64,000 nt of DNA from Marsupella aquatica (taxonomy: Eukaryota > Marchantiophyta): NCBI GenBank assembly GCA_973895155.1, contig OZ316896.1, positions 11,470,001 to 11,534,000 on the forward strand, written 5' to 3'. Below the pieces are notes generated by a model. The model worked only from the letters and a program-made list of their open reading frames with translations. It had not been told where the DNA came from and ran no database searches. This document shows positions 11,341 to 23,384 of the stretch, piece after piece (positions within the stretch are counted from its first letter, which is position 1; each line of letters opens with the position of its first letter). The position numbers and the translations under genes were made by a program.

Positions 11341-12192
11341 CTAGACCCAAATGTGGGCTCTGAGTTCTCCACTTATGGGCATCCGACAAGTAGGACAAGT
11401 TCTACTTCGCTTACTGTGATCTTCCAAGCACTGGAAACAAAAGTGCAGATGCAGACAAGGAAGAACGATGGTGTCTTTTCGGGATTCGAAACAAATCTGG
11501 CACAAACTGCTCTCTTGTCCCGCCACAAGAATACTCAGGGCAGTTTCATGCTCAATATCCAGTCGGCTCTTCTCATCTCGCACAGCGTTAAGCTGGGTTT
11601 CCAGGCCGATGACATCCAGCTTAGCTTTACCAATCTCATTCGCATGTGTTTGTAATGTCTTTGTCATCTTTTTGTCAAACTGCATCTTTTGCTGGGCCAA
11701 TGCAAGTACTGCGGTAGCCCTTTCCTGTTCGACCACAGACAATTTCTTTTCGACTTTGTGCTTCTCTAACAGCACAATCGCCACTTCTTGGTCACATCTG
11801 GTCTTCCCAAGCCTGATTGCACTCCGTGCAGCGTAAAGCCGATCTCGCAGACTTGCTTTCTCGACATTCCATTTGAGTACCTGGGCAGCCGCCTTCTTTT
11901 TATGCTCATCTAGTTCTGCTACACGGTCTCTTTTCATAGCCGGTCTTACAATTGCAATGATCTCAGCGGCGAGTTTCGGTGCAATTTCTTCAATCAAAAA
12001 AGATTTTAAGGTTGGTAGGACATCACTCGCATGCGGTATGCCATCTTGGGAACTGGAATGGAGTGCAATACTTCGCATTAGCTTCAAGAGTTGCAATTGA
12101 TAATGAATCTGCTGAAAGGACCCAAAAGTGGTCTCGTCTATACCTTTGCGGATTGGTGTTTGCCATCGATTGTTGGCTTCCAACCTTGTCAA
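11341..12192 (-). CDS. Coiled-coil C3HC4 RING finger protein, intronless
   Basis: The 283-residue frame has a long charged helical middle (about residues 90-220, predicted coiled coil) and a C-terminal C3HC4 RING at about 231-269 (CQIC, CLHLHFC, CPTCRMPI). Such RINGs usually act as E3 ubiquitin ligases; the substrate is unknown. The start at 12192 is the first ATG in frame. A second frame from ATG 12268 runs through VDDVEDLNGEVIKLVRNN and meets this one near 12187, where a single extra base would explain the switch. The original protein may therefore have begun at 12268 and this copy may be frameshifted. The lack of introns, unlike the other genes here, would suit a retrocopy. Expression cannot be judged. 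Confidence 0.65.
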   Translation of the reverse strand: MTRLEANNRWQTPIRKGIDETTFGSFQQIHYQLQLLKLMRSIALHSSSQDGIPHASDVLPTLKSFLIEEIAPKLAAEIIAIVRPAMKRDRVAELDEHKKKAAAQVLKWNVEKASLRDRLYAARSAIRLGKTRCDQEVAIVLLEKHKVEKKLSVVEQERATAVLALAQQKMQFDKKMTKTLQTHANEIGKAKLDVIGLETQLNAVRDEKSRLDIEHETALSILVAGQESSLCQICFESRKDTIVLPCLHLHFCFQCLEDHSKRSRTCPTCRMPISGELRAHIWV

Positions 12193-12268
12193 CCTTGTTG
12201 TTTCTCACCAATTTGATCACCTCTCCGTTAAGGTCTTCCACGTCGTCAACCAATTTGCGCTTGGCCAT

Positions 12269-12639
12269 CTTTGATCAAACAAGTTGGAGGTAATTTACGT
12301 AGTGTAGATTGAAAGAAAGTGGCCTAAATTGCTCTGGGTATGAACTGTGTGAACTCTGGTTCTTCAGGAAATGGATAGACTGTTTGATGAGATTCAAATG
12401 TGCTAATAAGGCGGCAGTCTGGCAATGGCACGAGCGTGCCTTATGGCCGTTCCCACTCATAAAGTTAAATCGAGTATAGGACCTTGTGACGGGGTTCCGT
12501 CACTGGAAATCATCCTCTATGATTGTGAACTGGGGTGGTGCCATGTAACCATTGTAAATGCGCCCTTTTTTTTTTCTGGGAAGTTATTTCCGTCACTTAT
12601 GAGGGATCGGATTTTATAAGTTGGGCCCTTAGAAATAGA
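12269..12639. other. Upstream of the RING gene, nothing recognised
   Basis: No ORF, repeat or RNA gene stands out here. Confidence 0.4.
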
Positions 12640-13640
12640 ATTTGACAGATGGCCCTACTTTGGGGGAATGAATTCCCCATTATTTTATGACCATTTCCGG
12701 GGACCCCAATAGCAAGGAATAGGGAGTGGAACTTTAAGTGTTAGGGAAAAAGGGTATATAAGGGGGTGTTTTGTTTTTTTTTGTTAAAAGGCCATGGTGC
12801 TACCGCGAGGGCTTGCATGGGGAAACGCGCTGCCAAGGAGCCCATAAGGGGCACCCCTGGGGCTTGACACGTGGAATCTTGGGGGCTAAGGAGGGAGCTC
12901 CGCGAGTAAGTAGGGGAAGCCGGGGCGTGAGCCAGGTCGAGGCGCGGCACGGGGGGTTTAAATTCCCCAAGAGGGGCGCAGCCGGGGGGGAGTCACATTA
13001 TACCCTCCCAGGAGGGTACCAGGGCAGCCGGGGCGAGCCGAGGCGCAGCCGGGCCGCAGCCGGGGCGAGCCGAGGCGCAGCCGGGCCGCAGCCGGGGCGA
13101 GCCGAGGCGCAGCCGGGCCGCAGCCGGGGCGAGCCGAGGCGCAGCCGGGCCGCAGCCGGGGCGAGCCGAGGCGCAGCCGGGCCGCAGCCGGGGCGAGCCG
13201 AGGCGCAGCCGGGCCGCAGCCGAAGAAAGGAGGAAGAGGTCGGGGGGAGTATTAACTCTCCCGTGAGTGGAGTTGGGGGGAGGAGGGAATTTAATTCCCC
13301 ATACCAGGGGGAGCGCTACGGGAGGCGTACCGGGAGCCGGGCCCCCAAAAGAGGGGCGAGTAAAGGTGGGGGGGTATTAAACCCTCCCGCGAGCCAAGAG
13401 GAGGGTGCAGGGTGCTGCCGGTACGCGAGGCGCTGCATAGGGCAGCGTGTAGCAAAAGGGGGGGAATTAAATCCCCTGGCCTCAGAGGTAACAGGGCGCA
13501 GTGCGAGCCCTGCATAGGGCCACGTGCTGCCGGGTGGCTCCCGCGAGCTGGTGAGAGGAGGGCGTAGGGCGGCGAGCCGGGGCACAAGGCAGCCGGGGCG
13601 CGTGGCGAGAAGGAGCCACGGGGTTTCCTTTTTTTTCCGT
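12640..13640 (+). repeat. GC-rich compound repeat block with TATA-like start
   Basis: A TATATAAG-like box sits at about 12752 (GGGTATATAAGGG). From about 12950 a recurrent phrase of the form ATTAAAyyCyCCC next to G-runs occurs at about 12958, 12995, 13249, 13287, 13373 and 13466. The block also holds the perfect 32-bp array at 13024-13215. The open frame across it (12771-13517) is Arg/Ala/Gly/Pro-rich because of repeat composition and is probably not a protein. The layout (TATA box, long GC-rich leader, then an ORF at 13944) would suit the 5' part of an unclassified mobile element. Confidence 0.55.
13024..13215. repeat. Perfect 32-bp tandem repeat, six copies
   Basis: Six consecutive identical units start GCAGCCGGGGCGAGCC, each 32 bp, followed by a 7-bp partial unit. 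By eye there is no mismatch between copies. The unit is about 88% G+C, far above its surroundings. Confidence 0.95.
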
Positions 13641-13943
13641 CCTATTTTCTCACTTCCTCTCTTTTGCAAGACCAACTCATTGCCGAAAGCAAAAACTTGG
13701 GCTCTCTCTCAACTCTTGCCGAAAGCTCGCTCCACATTTTGCAATTATTATGGAAGCTCTTTCTCATGGTCAATTGTTGAGGCTTGTTGGCATGATTCTT
13801 TCGGGCATTAGCGGCAGCAGCACGGAGTGGCTTCTGAGGGAATTGAGGGTAATTGATTGATGGGGGCCGTTTCGGGCCAGGGAATTGACATTGCTATGGG
13901 TGACGGGATTTGGTGATTGAGGATTTGATTTCTGGATGCATGG

Positions 13944-14705
13944 ATGCTGGATCAACCGGAGTTTAGTGCGGCACGCATTCGGAGATACAAGGCTGCTTAC
14001 CGTGACTACGTTGAGACTTTGATTGCAAGAGAGAGAGAAGAGAGAGAAGCTACGATGAGTACTGGACTGGCGGCAAGTTCCGCACCGGTGAGTAGGAGGG
14101 TTTTCCGTCGAATTTATCCCAAAACCTCCGCCAAGGTGATGGAGGATTGTAGGAATATTTTTCAAGCCACCGGGCTCACGGAGTTCATGAAGGTGGAGAT
14201 TACAATCCCTTCGGGGAAGAGTTGGAACATTGAGGCCGAGATGGAGTTACATACGGAAGGAATCTAGTTTGAATGTCTCCAACGGGCAGTGCCCCATGTG
14301 GAGTTAGCTAAGCTTCTGTTTCTGGAGAACCAGCAATTCTCATTCACACCTCGGAACATAAGGGGAGAGCTCACGTTGACAATGGTGGCCGGGTGGGTGA
14401 TTAATCCCACCTCCACTACTTCCATTCCTCTTTCCGCCATCAAGGATGCTGAGCACAAAGGATTTCTGGCCAAGGTTCATCAACGGGTCCTTGGTAACGT
14501 GCAATCCGGGGTGGTGAATGGAGAGCATTTCGTGGTAGCTATGGACATCAAGAACTATCCAGCCCATGTGTACGGATGGTGGTACTACGGGTTGAAGAAG
14601 CTATTGGACGCCGATCCCGGGAGTGTGAAACCAGGTGGGGCTGTACATTTGATCGGGTCATTTTTGTTGGCCAGAGCAGAAGGGTGGATTGTTTCCCCGG
14701 GATAG
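13944..14705 (+). pseudogene. Orphan ORF of unknown function with one in-frame stop
   Basis: The frame opens at ATG 13944, has TAG near 14265, and continues in the same frame to a stop at 14703-14705, about 253 codons in all. The product is mixed alpha/beta in character, with RRVFRRIYPKTSAKVMED before the stop and VYGWWYYGLKKLLD and HLIGSFLLARAEGW near the end. I recognise no family. It follows the GC-rich repeat block and abuts an assembly gap, so it may be the first ORF of a repetitive element (gag-like position) whose remainder is missing. Coding constraint is suggested only by the long shared frame on both sides of the stop. Confidence 0.45.
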
Positions 14706-14729
14706 GAGGACTCTGGATCATCCCTTACC

Positions 14730-14829
14730 NNNNNNNNNNNNNNNNNNNNNNNNNNNNNNNNNNNNNNNNNNNNNNNNNNNNNNNNNNNNNNNNNNNNNNN
14801 NNNNNNNNNNNNNNNNNNNNNNNNNNNNN
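14730..14829. other. Assembly gap (100 N)
   Basis: Exactly 100 undetermined bases, the usual placeholder for a gap of unknown size. ORFs running through it are artefacts. Confidence 0.99.
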
Positions 14830-17800
14830 TCACGATTGTGTTCTTTCCCCAAGAAGCGTCTAAGGAATCCTTGCACGGTTTGGTCAACCATGTGAGTAGG
14901 AGGGGTGGTGACAACACTCCACCAACGACCAGTAGGAGTGTGTGTGGTGTAGTCCATGGGACTTGATCAAAAGTAGAGAGGCTAGTCGGTAGACTTGATC
15001 AAAAATTATACTTCCGGGAGCGGAATCAAACATACTCATCCTACATGCAATAGAATCCGAATAGCGTCCCTCCACGTTCCCGTCATACGATAACAAACGA
15101 TTTTAGTAAGAGTAAATACGTATTTGTCGTGTAAATCGTTTGATAAGCAGGTGACAGACCTACTGTAGGGTCTGAAATGTGACACCATAGCCCCAACATT
15201 TTGAACTCACTCCTGGGGAAGTACGCTTTTGCATTCTGGAGAGTGAATAGTATGGGGTACCTTACCAAAGCTTGTGAACCACTACTTATTAGGCGTTAAA
15301 ACACTATCAGGGTGTTTCAAGGTGTTTAAAATCTCTTCTTTCTGCCTCTGCTTGCAGTCAAAGGCAAATTCCCGGACAAAAAATGGCAGACACTAAAAAA
15401 ATTCAGCCAACTTCAAGGTTTGAGATGCCCTACTACATTAATGTGCAAGAGGCCGGGAGTGTGACAGGTGTAAAATTCTAGTAAGCTCAAAAAAAGCATT
15501 CATACAAGAGTAAAGGTTACAAGACACACAGGTGACACTCAATGGTGAGTGCCCCTCTCTCTATTTCTTTCTATTATTAGGGTGTTATCAAGAGTGGAAC
15601 TGTACAATAGGGTGTCTCAAAGCTGAAAATTTGATGGACCTTACCTCCGTAGTAACTTGTTAGGGACACAATAGTTGCAGACTATGGAATTCATAGTCCA
15701 TGATTTTTTGCCATAAGGATTTGTTGTATGCCATTACCATTAGTCACTATAGAGGCTAGTGAAAAAAATAACTTTACATGACCTTGTGAAAAAGTTAAGA
15801 CCATTCCTTTATGGCAGAATGTCATCATCATTCTGTAATTTTGAAGGTTTGACACTCCCTAATAAGTTTCTCTTACCTTTGTCCTCTAGAATCGGCTACA
15901 GCTAGAATTTGTATAGTGTTAAATTCTGAACGTGTAATTAACATTTCATATTCCAATAACTTACAGATTGGGCACAAAAAAGGTGCACAATGACCCCTTC
16001 AAGCCCACCCTCGTGGGTAGGGAGGTTCCCCACCAACAAAGCATTTGTATACAACCTGTGATAATAATATAGTGGTTCCATATTATAGTGTTGGGACTAG
16101 CGCAATATATGCCCGTGCATTGTACAGGACATGTTGAGTTGATGTCAAGGAGAGAACAAATGTGGGGGTGAGTAAAAAGTTTTCAAGGAGAGGAAAAGAT
16201 ATCAAGGTGAGAAAAACATGTTGAGGAGAGGAATCTAAAAAGGAATCAAGGAACTTTTACTTTGATGGCCTCCATTTGAATAAGAAGCCAGGGCTAACTT
16301 TCTAATTCAAAGGGCTTCTCATTGAAAAGTGAGTTTTGGACTTGGTCACTCTTTGAACACAACACAGGCCTTATTTGAACACAAAACCCACGCCCCTTAT
16401 CAGACAGGCTATATGTTTCAACAAAAACCATTTTTGGATCAAAATGTTCAATTTTTTAGTTTTCTAATACTAGACTCAGGAGTCCACATATTTCTTTGAG
16501 TCCATCTGTGTGGCCCAATATTTCAGAATTAATTAATTTATTGAGCAAACTAGGATGGCACTACAGTAGACTCAAAATTTAAGGGTGCTGTCAGATTGGC
16601 TAGGCTGGTATCTACTTCTTAGAGTAGCCAAACTAGTAAACTTTGGAAATGTCTTAGAAGAAATGGTCGTCCAGTTTGCATTGGTGAAGCAGATTCACAA
16701 GTGCCCCTCTTCAGCTACTATATTTGGACAGAGGAATACCAAGGGAACGAGATAAATCTTTTGGTTACTATGGACAATGGATTTCTTACTATGGACAAAG
16801 GTCTATCGAAGGAAAGTAAAAAACCATTTGACCCATTTTGCATGGATTGTGTGGAATTTTACGTGAATTGCATGAAAATATTAGTACCAAGGGAATGTTT
16901 TGAAAGGACTTTTACCAAGAATAATCTACTCTTTGTTTGCAATGAAAGTGTACTAACCAAGGTACTAACTACCTTAACACCCAGCTTATTCACCATCCTC
17001 CATTTAATCTTTCTCATCTCCATAGTCAAACCAATATGGAACTCTTCAAAGGGGTACTTGAACTAATTTAAAGTGACTTTATATAGTGATCCACTCGAGT
17101 AGATTCCACCTCTTAAAAGTCTTTCACTTTAATTTGGCAAAAATTAGCTAGTAATTAAGAGTAGGTTTTACACTAGTGTCTTACACTAGCTACCTGTAGT
17201 TTTGCCATGGCTAGAGACCCCAGTAGCCAGAATCTAGTGGTTTTATTTTCAGAGAGAGCCAGCAGACAGAAATTAATCTAGGGAAAACTAGGAAACTTAG
17301 ATCAGGAACATTCCTGGCTAGCATATTCTCCTACACACGACATGCCATGCACCACTGTAGCAAAAACCTTAAAAACTATTTTGTTCAGTGGAATTGGTCT
17401 TATCTTCAAATTAGCGTTTCTTTGTAATCAACCTTGGTACCTTAATGTTAGAGTGGGCCTAGCTCAGCAAAAACAGGAATACCAATTATGGGGGGTTTTC
17501 TTAATAACACCATTTTGGGTTGCAATTCCATGACGGAGACTGATTCCCACTTGTCAAACATACAATTACTGCACCATTGCAATCTTTGCTCTTCTCTCTT
17601 GCTCATGATATAAATGCACAATGTGTCTCCCTTAGTTATTTTGATTGATTTTGCTTTGGGGCCAGGGTACACTCCACATAGTGATATGCGAAAACAAAAT
17701 GAGCCCTAATTTAAATACATAATCTTGATTGAAAACTACTCCCAAAGCCTCAGTATTGTCTAGAGTGAACCCGGCTGCAACCATGGGGGCATAACTGCAG

Positions 17801-18946
17801 GCGAGGGTGCAGGTGGAACCCCTTCTCTCTTTTTCATTTGTAGTTTCAGGGCAAGTCCCATCCCCTAACCCCTTTGCCAGCCTGGCCTGGGGGTTCCAAG
17901 GTGCATTATCCCCCAACCATCCTCCCCAACTCTCACAATTATGTGGAAAAAGAGTCAGGGGTTATGTTGGCTACCCTTGGACAATTATGGGGTCATGGCT
18001 GTAACCGCCCCCGCCCCCACCCGAGCTCACTGCCCTTGGGAATTAGACCCATTAAGGTCGTCTGGTCTTCAATTCAAGTTCTGGTTCACTCATACCTTGA
18101 CACATCAGCACTTTTCTCAAGTATTCTAGCTCATTAGTAACTAACCATATGAATATACGGTCTGCTAGGCTAACATGCTTGCCAGGGCACTAGTTGGATG
18201 CTCAGGATGTTTTCAGTACACATGACAAAGTACGTTTTGTCAATGTTTGACAACCTTAACGTAATGTTAAAGTCGGTCACTCATCCCTTTATGGGATTGA
18301 TAGTCTCCATATCCGGTCGACTATACATCCCACGAGGGGATACCTCCCGTCCTTAACCATATACATAAACCCCTCTAGGCCGTGGGTTATCCTATACAAC
18401 TCTGGTCAAGAGTGTAGATCTCCTCTGGTGAGTTAGAACGAACCTCATCCACGTGTCGTATACAAAAGTGGGCAGCAGACCAGACTTGGGATTGGGGGTT
18501 TTCGCTTCCGGGGTTTATCCCCTTCGTCACTTTGAGGTAGTTCACCGGTCCAATCATAGAAACTCTGTCTGCCGTGGGCGTACCCAATTGTTGGATGTCA
18601 ATCAATGCCAATCAGCATGGTTTGACTGTGCGCCATTCCCTCTCGGGATTTCGAGCGATGGGTCTCGAGCAGAAATCAAGTCTCAAGATCTTTGGTGAGT
18701 TCTAGCTACCGTACTTCGATTTCTTGCTCGCCTTTAGATTTCGCGAGTTGGTGTTCTGTCTTTTGACGGAGATTAGTCTTTTTGCCTGAATCTCTGTTTG
18801 ATTTGGATCACGCTTACGAGAATTTGGATGATCTTTTGGAATGCTTCTATTGATTATGCCGTGGTTTGCAGAAGAGAGAGAGAGAAGTGAGTATTGATGG
18901 TGCCATTCTCTCCGTGGCAGGTCTGATTCCAGTGAAGGGGTTGGAG
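14830..18946. other. Intergenic region, no gene recognised; includes Tic22-like 5' region
   Basis: About 4 kb with only short ORFs and no recognisable domain, RNA gene or LTR pair. AT-rich stretches dominate 15300-17400; 17770-18040 is richer in C. The last 400 bp, including GA-rich sequence at 18870-18890, should contain the promoter and 5' leader of the Tic22-like gene. A 5'-UTR intron there is possible but unproven. Confidence 0.45.
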
Positions 18947-21592
18947 ATGGAGCAGCAGAGTAGGGCAGGTCGCGATTTAGGGCGACTCGTGGGAGTCGCC
19001 CAGCAGCATTTGGAAGGCATTGGGACTAGGCTAGGGTTGTGCATGGAAGAAGGGAAGGGAAGGATATGGAGCCACATGTCTAAATTGCAGACAAGGAACC
19101 CCGAATTTGGAAGGAAGTGCCCTCCTAAATTTGAGCAGATTGATAGAGTAGCACAATCATTGTGCACGGGGTTTTTGGGCTGGCAACGTAACCTCCAACA
19201 GATGGGAGAAGAAAGAATGGCCGATTTTTCGCAGGTTTTGATGAGAATTAGCAGACCACAAAGGCTTCAATATGCTTCCCTGTCCATGTCGTCACATGGA
19301 ATTTTGTCAGAACTAGAAGCACCGAAGCCTTTGTACCAACTTGCGATGAGCACGGAGCAGGTGTCCAGGAGGCTAGATGGTGTTCCGGTGTACACTGTCA
19401 GCAACTCGGCCAACGAGTTCATTTTGATTTCGGATGTGAACAGCCAAAAGTCTTTGGGCATTTTCTGCTTCAGGCAACAGGACGCAGAATCCTTGCTTTC
19501 ACAGGTGCACTATCGTTGTTAAAACGGCCAATCCATTCCGTTTAAGAAAGGGTTTGTGCAATTTTGTATATAAAATTTGAATAGTTCTTTCTGGAGAATT
19601 GTAAATTCTTGCCCTGTTAGCCTAGATGCCGGCAGGCGATAGCATGGGTCCTCTGGACAATCAACAAATTTGAAATTCGTTATGGAGCATTGTAAATTCT
19701 TCCCTGTTAGCCTAGATGCCGGCAAGATATAGCGTGGGTCCTCTGGACAATCGGAGGTAATATGGCCAATAACCATGTTTCTGTTGAGCAGGTTCGTGAC
19801 AGAGAGCCTTCGTTAGGGCGTGGGGCAAAAGTTGTTGCAGTATCACTTGATAAGGTGGAGTGCATTGAACGATCTCAAAGATGAAGATGTTGCAAATGCT
19901 TCTCAATGTTAATCACGAGTAACTCACATTTCCAGGCTAAACGTATACTGTTGGGGAGGAATGTTAGTAAGATATAGCTTATATATTTGTATCCATTTTT
20001 TCTGAATGAAAGGCTCTTGTGGACATCAAAGATGCGAGAACACGTTTGTGTTAAATAGCTATAATTAGTCTATGAATTACAGCTGCTACCACAAGCTTCC
20101 TTCTGGGGACTCGTAATCATACTGTCGGACTGATACTTCCTTCGATCTTTAGCTTGCCCTTGACAGTGTAGGCTTGAATCTTCGGGTGGTCCACCTGAAG
20201 ACGGGTTTCCTGGCAACTAATCGGGTTACTTGCTAAAGTTTGGGTTTGAATGCGACCTCTTACAGGTATATCAGCTCAGTACAGAAGGCATTGCGTTTAG
20301 ATTCTTACCTGATCCTCGGCAGGTGAAGAATGCCCTTGAGGTAAGTTAGGGTCCTCCTCTTCCCACTGAGTGTTTCAGCTCATATTAGTCTCTGTTTCTT
20401 TTCGATGGTCCTGGAGAGTGGACTTACTGGTGCGCCTTCTCAAAGAGATTACCTCTCTATTTTCTAAGATTAAACAAATCCAACGGGTCTGTTGTTTGGG
20501 ATGCTCATCCGAAGTTGTTTTAACGTGTTGGCAGTCGAAACTAAAATCTGGGGAGACTCGAAAAGCGTTTGATGGGGTACCTGTTTTCCAGGTGCGCCAG
20601 TTGCTCATTTGTGTCAATTACTCGATCTGCAGCCAGAGAAGCTGATGATTGTCATATTTGAATAAGCTGATTATTAACAGAGCAGATAACCTTCGTTTTG
20701 TTACTCATTCAGTCAGATAACTTGATTTTAAGGAGCAATAATCGTCGCTTCTGTCCCATTTTTTTCTGCAAGGTAATACCTTTACAGAACTTCTGATCTG
20801 ACCAAGTTGATTGTTGTGACAAATGACTTGATTGTGTTCTTGATCTCTTATTTCTTTATTTTTAATATGCTCTCTACTTCCAGATGTACTGCTTATGGGT
20901 TCATTTGATTCATGCAACAGGAAGATCTGGATAGGGCTCTGAGTAGAGCATTCAAGCAGCAGCAAAGAGTGAATCCAGCTTTAAAAGTAAACTCAGATAT
21001 TCAGGTCAGCCACATTGACTGCCGATGTTGTTCTGGCTCAGAAGTAGGACTCTTCTAGTCTGCAGCATTAGTTGCCGCCCACATCCCCATTTGTCTTAAT
21101 TTGTGCGTTCTAATTTTATCAGTTTTTCAAGGGTTGTGTGTTATTGGGAAAAGTTAGTAGGTATTGGAGTCTGAATGCCGAGTATTATGTCGGTTAGTCT
21201 AACGACATCGTACTCGAGAGGTCATTTCTCATTTATTCATTAATTGAGTCCAAGGATTGTCCTTTGTTGTTTTAATTTCAGGTGGGTAGTTTCGAGGATG
21301 TTTTAAAAAGAATGGAGGTAAGTCCTCCTCTACCAAACGCATTTGGTGTCGGTTCAGGATGTTGTCAATTTGTCCATCATGTTCACAGATATAGGAAGCC
21401 TCTCCTGGAGTTGGATGAAGTGGAGTGTACTATGTCCAGCCGTGACTGACATGGTTTGTATTTCTTTGTCAGGGCAATGAGGAGGATACCGGATGGGGTG
21501 ATATTGTGTTCATCCCTCCTGGTATAGATGCTTTCAGTCATCTTGGAAAGGGAATTGCTCAAGGGTCAGGAAGAGAGACTGTGGTGGCCTAG
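18947..21592 (+). CDS. TIC22: Tic22-like chloroplast protein import component
   Basis: Tic22 proteins sit in the chloroplast intermembrane space and help preproteins pass from the outer to the inner envelope translocon. Eight exons join in frame to 350 residues: 18947-19504, 19792-19854, 20266-20340, 20535-20591, 20713-20772, 20921-21004, 21282-21317, 21473-21592. All introns are phase 0 with GT-AG ends. Family signatures are LDGVPVYTVSN, SLGIFCFRQQDAESLL, GAKVVAVSLDKV, GIAFRFLPDP, FDGVPVFQ, EDLDRAL and the C-terminal WGDIVFIPPG. ATG 18947 is the first in frame; the frame opens upstream without another ATG. The Arabidopsis proteins are shorter (roughly 250-310 residues), and the extra length is N-terminal. 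Intron 1 holds a direct duplication. The assignment is strong. Confidence 0.9.
19600..19760. repeat. Direct duplication in Tic22-like intron 1
   Basis: Two copies of an about 65-bp segment (ATTGTAAATTCTT ... GGTCCTCTGGACAATC), roughly 85-90 bp apart, differ by a few bases. They lie wholly within the intron. Confidence 0.85.
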
Positions 21593-23014
21593 ACGGACAT
21601 AGTGGATGGGAAGGTAGGTAATTTTTAAGACACCCATGGAGACGTTCACAACAGAGACATTTGTGGTGATCATGTGAACTAGACTAATGCCCAGTCCACC
21701 GAGAGCAATTTTGTGTTGTTGATTGAAGCGCTCTGGACATGCCACGTCCGGCAGCAAAAAGTTGTTACAAGTGGATAAGAGCTGACATCATGAATTGCCT
21801 TTTGTCTGTCTAGAGAAAGTCATAGAAACACAGTTTTTGATCTCTAACAAACACAGCTCCAAGTCAGTTCCTAAGAGAGTGAAGTGTAGTGGCCAGCACC
21901 AAGGTGTTGTCAAAGTGTGTTTCGTTGTAAATCCAGGGTTGCTATCGTGTAGTTGCTTGTATGCTACCAGGCTGAGGTTTTATCACCTTACATTGTTCAT
22001 GAAGGATCCAAGACCGTCCCATGATTTCCAGTTTCTTGTGAAACCAATCTGGGCTATCGTCACTGCTATGACTTATCTTGCCTCTTTCAAGGGTATCTTA
22101 AATATTTTCTAGAGGATGCATATCTGCGGCACCCAGGCCAAGCATAACTTCCCCGTACACAGTCGGAAAAGTTGTGTACGTGAGGTCATCGAGCCTTGCA
22201 ACATCCTTTTCTAGAAGGGATGACAATTTCCTTTTCCGTTGGATCTGTAAAGTTTACAGCAACCGCTACGTTCTTGACAACCAGTTCTTCGTTTGCATCA
22301 TAATGTGTTGCACTGCACTGATCTTCAGGACCAAATTAGACAATTTGCTCGTTGTCTGGAAGAGCCGTGTCTGGAGAATGTAATATGAGTTCCTTCAATT
22401 CACATCTTTAAATAGATAAATTAGGGACCGTCTCAAGCTGCTGCTAAGTTTAGATGTGTTCTTCACTCCCACGAATGGGAGGGTCCCAGGGATCCGGTGA
22501 AGGCAGATTTATACCAGCTTCTGGATGGGCGTAAGCAGGAGGGGGATGTGTAGAGAGAAATTTGACCTGTGAAAGGATGGAGTAATATGCGCTTTTGTGG
22601 AATCAAATCATTTCCTCTTCGTTGGGAGCCACGAAAATTCTACACGTGAACAGGCGTAGACGACCGAGATTGGATGATGGGAGTCCAGAATAACTGTTAC
22701 CAAGAGGCAACTTATGAGAAGTAAAAACGTCAAAAAAGCCAAGACAATCAATCAAAGAGATTCAAATCCCAAGGTCGGGAGGAGAATACTAAAGACTACC
22801 TGAAGACGACAAGACCCAATAAAGAAGTCCAAGATCACCTGAGACTAAGAGGAGATTGTGGGAGGAGATTACAATATCGTTGACTATAATTTCTCATCGT
22901 GCATGGAAAGCACGTGTAAAGTGTCAGTGTGTGTATACAACATAGTCACAAAATTGTAGCCACTCATTTCACGTAAGATTCTGGCAAACAGCGGCTGAGG
23001 GGAATGTATATCAT
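21593..23014. other. Downstream of Tic22-like gene, no gene recognised
   Basis: The 3' UTR of the Tic22-like gene should occupy the start. From 22500 to 22950 purine-rich sequence looks like general repeat remnant, but no LTR ends were found. ORFs 21795-22112 and 22174-22383 show no family features. Confidence 0.4.
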
Positions 23015-23384
23015 GCTTGAATTCAACGAATCTATACTACGCTTGAATGCAGTCTTGAAAAACAACCCTGCAGCATTCCAATTCAAACCCATAGCTTTGG
23101 GTTGCATCCTTGTCAAACACTTAAATCGTAATAGCACAATGGGTGAATGAGTAGGGTAAAAGACATACCGGTAGTGACTCTCAAAAGCTTGGACACGAAC
23201 CCCCAGCAGAAGATCGTTCTGCCCAATTCGCCAGCTGCTCAGGACCTCCTCCGTGGAAGAAGCATCGGCCCTTGGAAGGGATTGGTGATTCCCACAGAGC
23301 CACCCTCGTCCGAATATCCCCAATGATTTCTCGTATTTTTGGCATTGCCACCACAGGACTCATCTAGACACCCACAGATCAATG
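23015..23384 (-). pseudogene. NdhT exon 1 fragment (duplicate)
   Basis: The segment matches the left-end NdhT gene over about 791-1198, covering the start of intron 1 and the 3' half of exon 1, in minus orientation. Shared phrases include CAATTCGCCAGCTGCTCAGG and CTCCTCCGTGGAAGA. Translated in reverse it reads STEEVLSSWRIGQNDLLLG against STEEVLSSWRIGRSDSLLG in the gene, and retains the THYRY-like exon end as SHYRY. A frameshift and internal stops break it, and the J-domain exon is absent. The match ends at about 23384, exactly where the rhodanese upstream copy begins. Confidence 0.85.

Noticed and set aside
12771-13517. 248-codon open frame rich in Arg, Ala, Gly and Pro
   Set aside because: It exists because a 32-bp GC-rich repeat lacks stops; its composition follows the repeat and no domain is present.
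14576-14917. ORFs spanning the N run
   Set aside because: They cross 100 undetermined bases and are artefacts of translation through the gap.
16701-17066. 121-codon ORF in the 15-18 kb region
   Set aside because: It has no recognisable domain, AT-rich composition, and no splice-linked neighbours; treated as chance.
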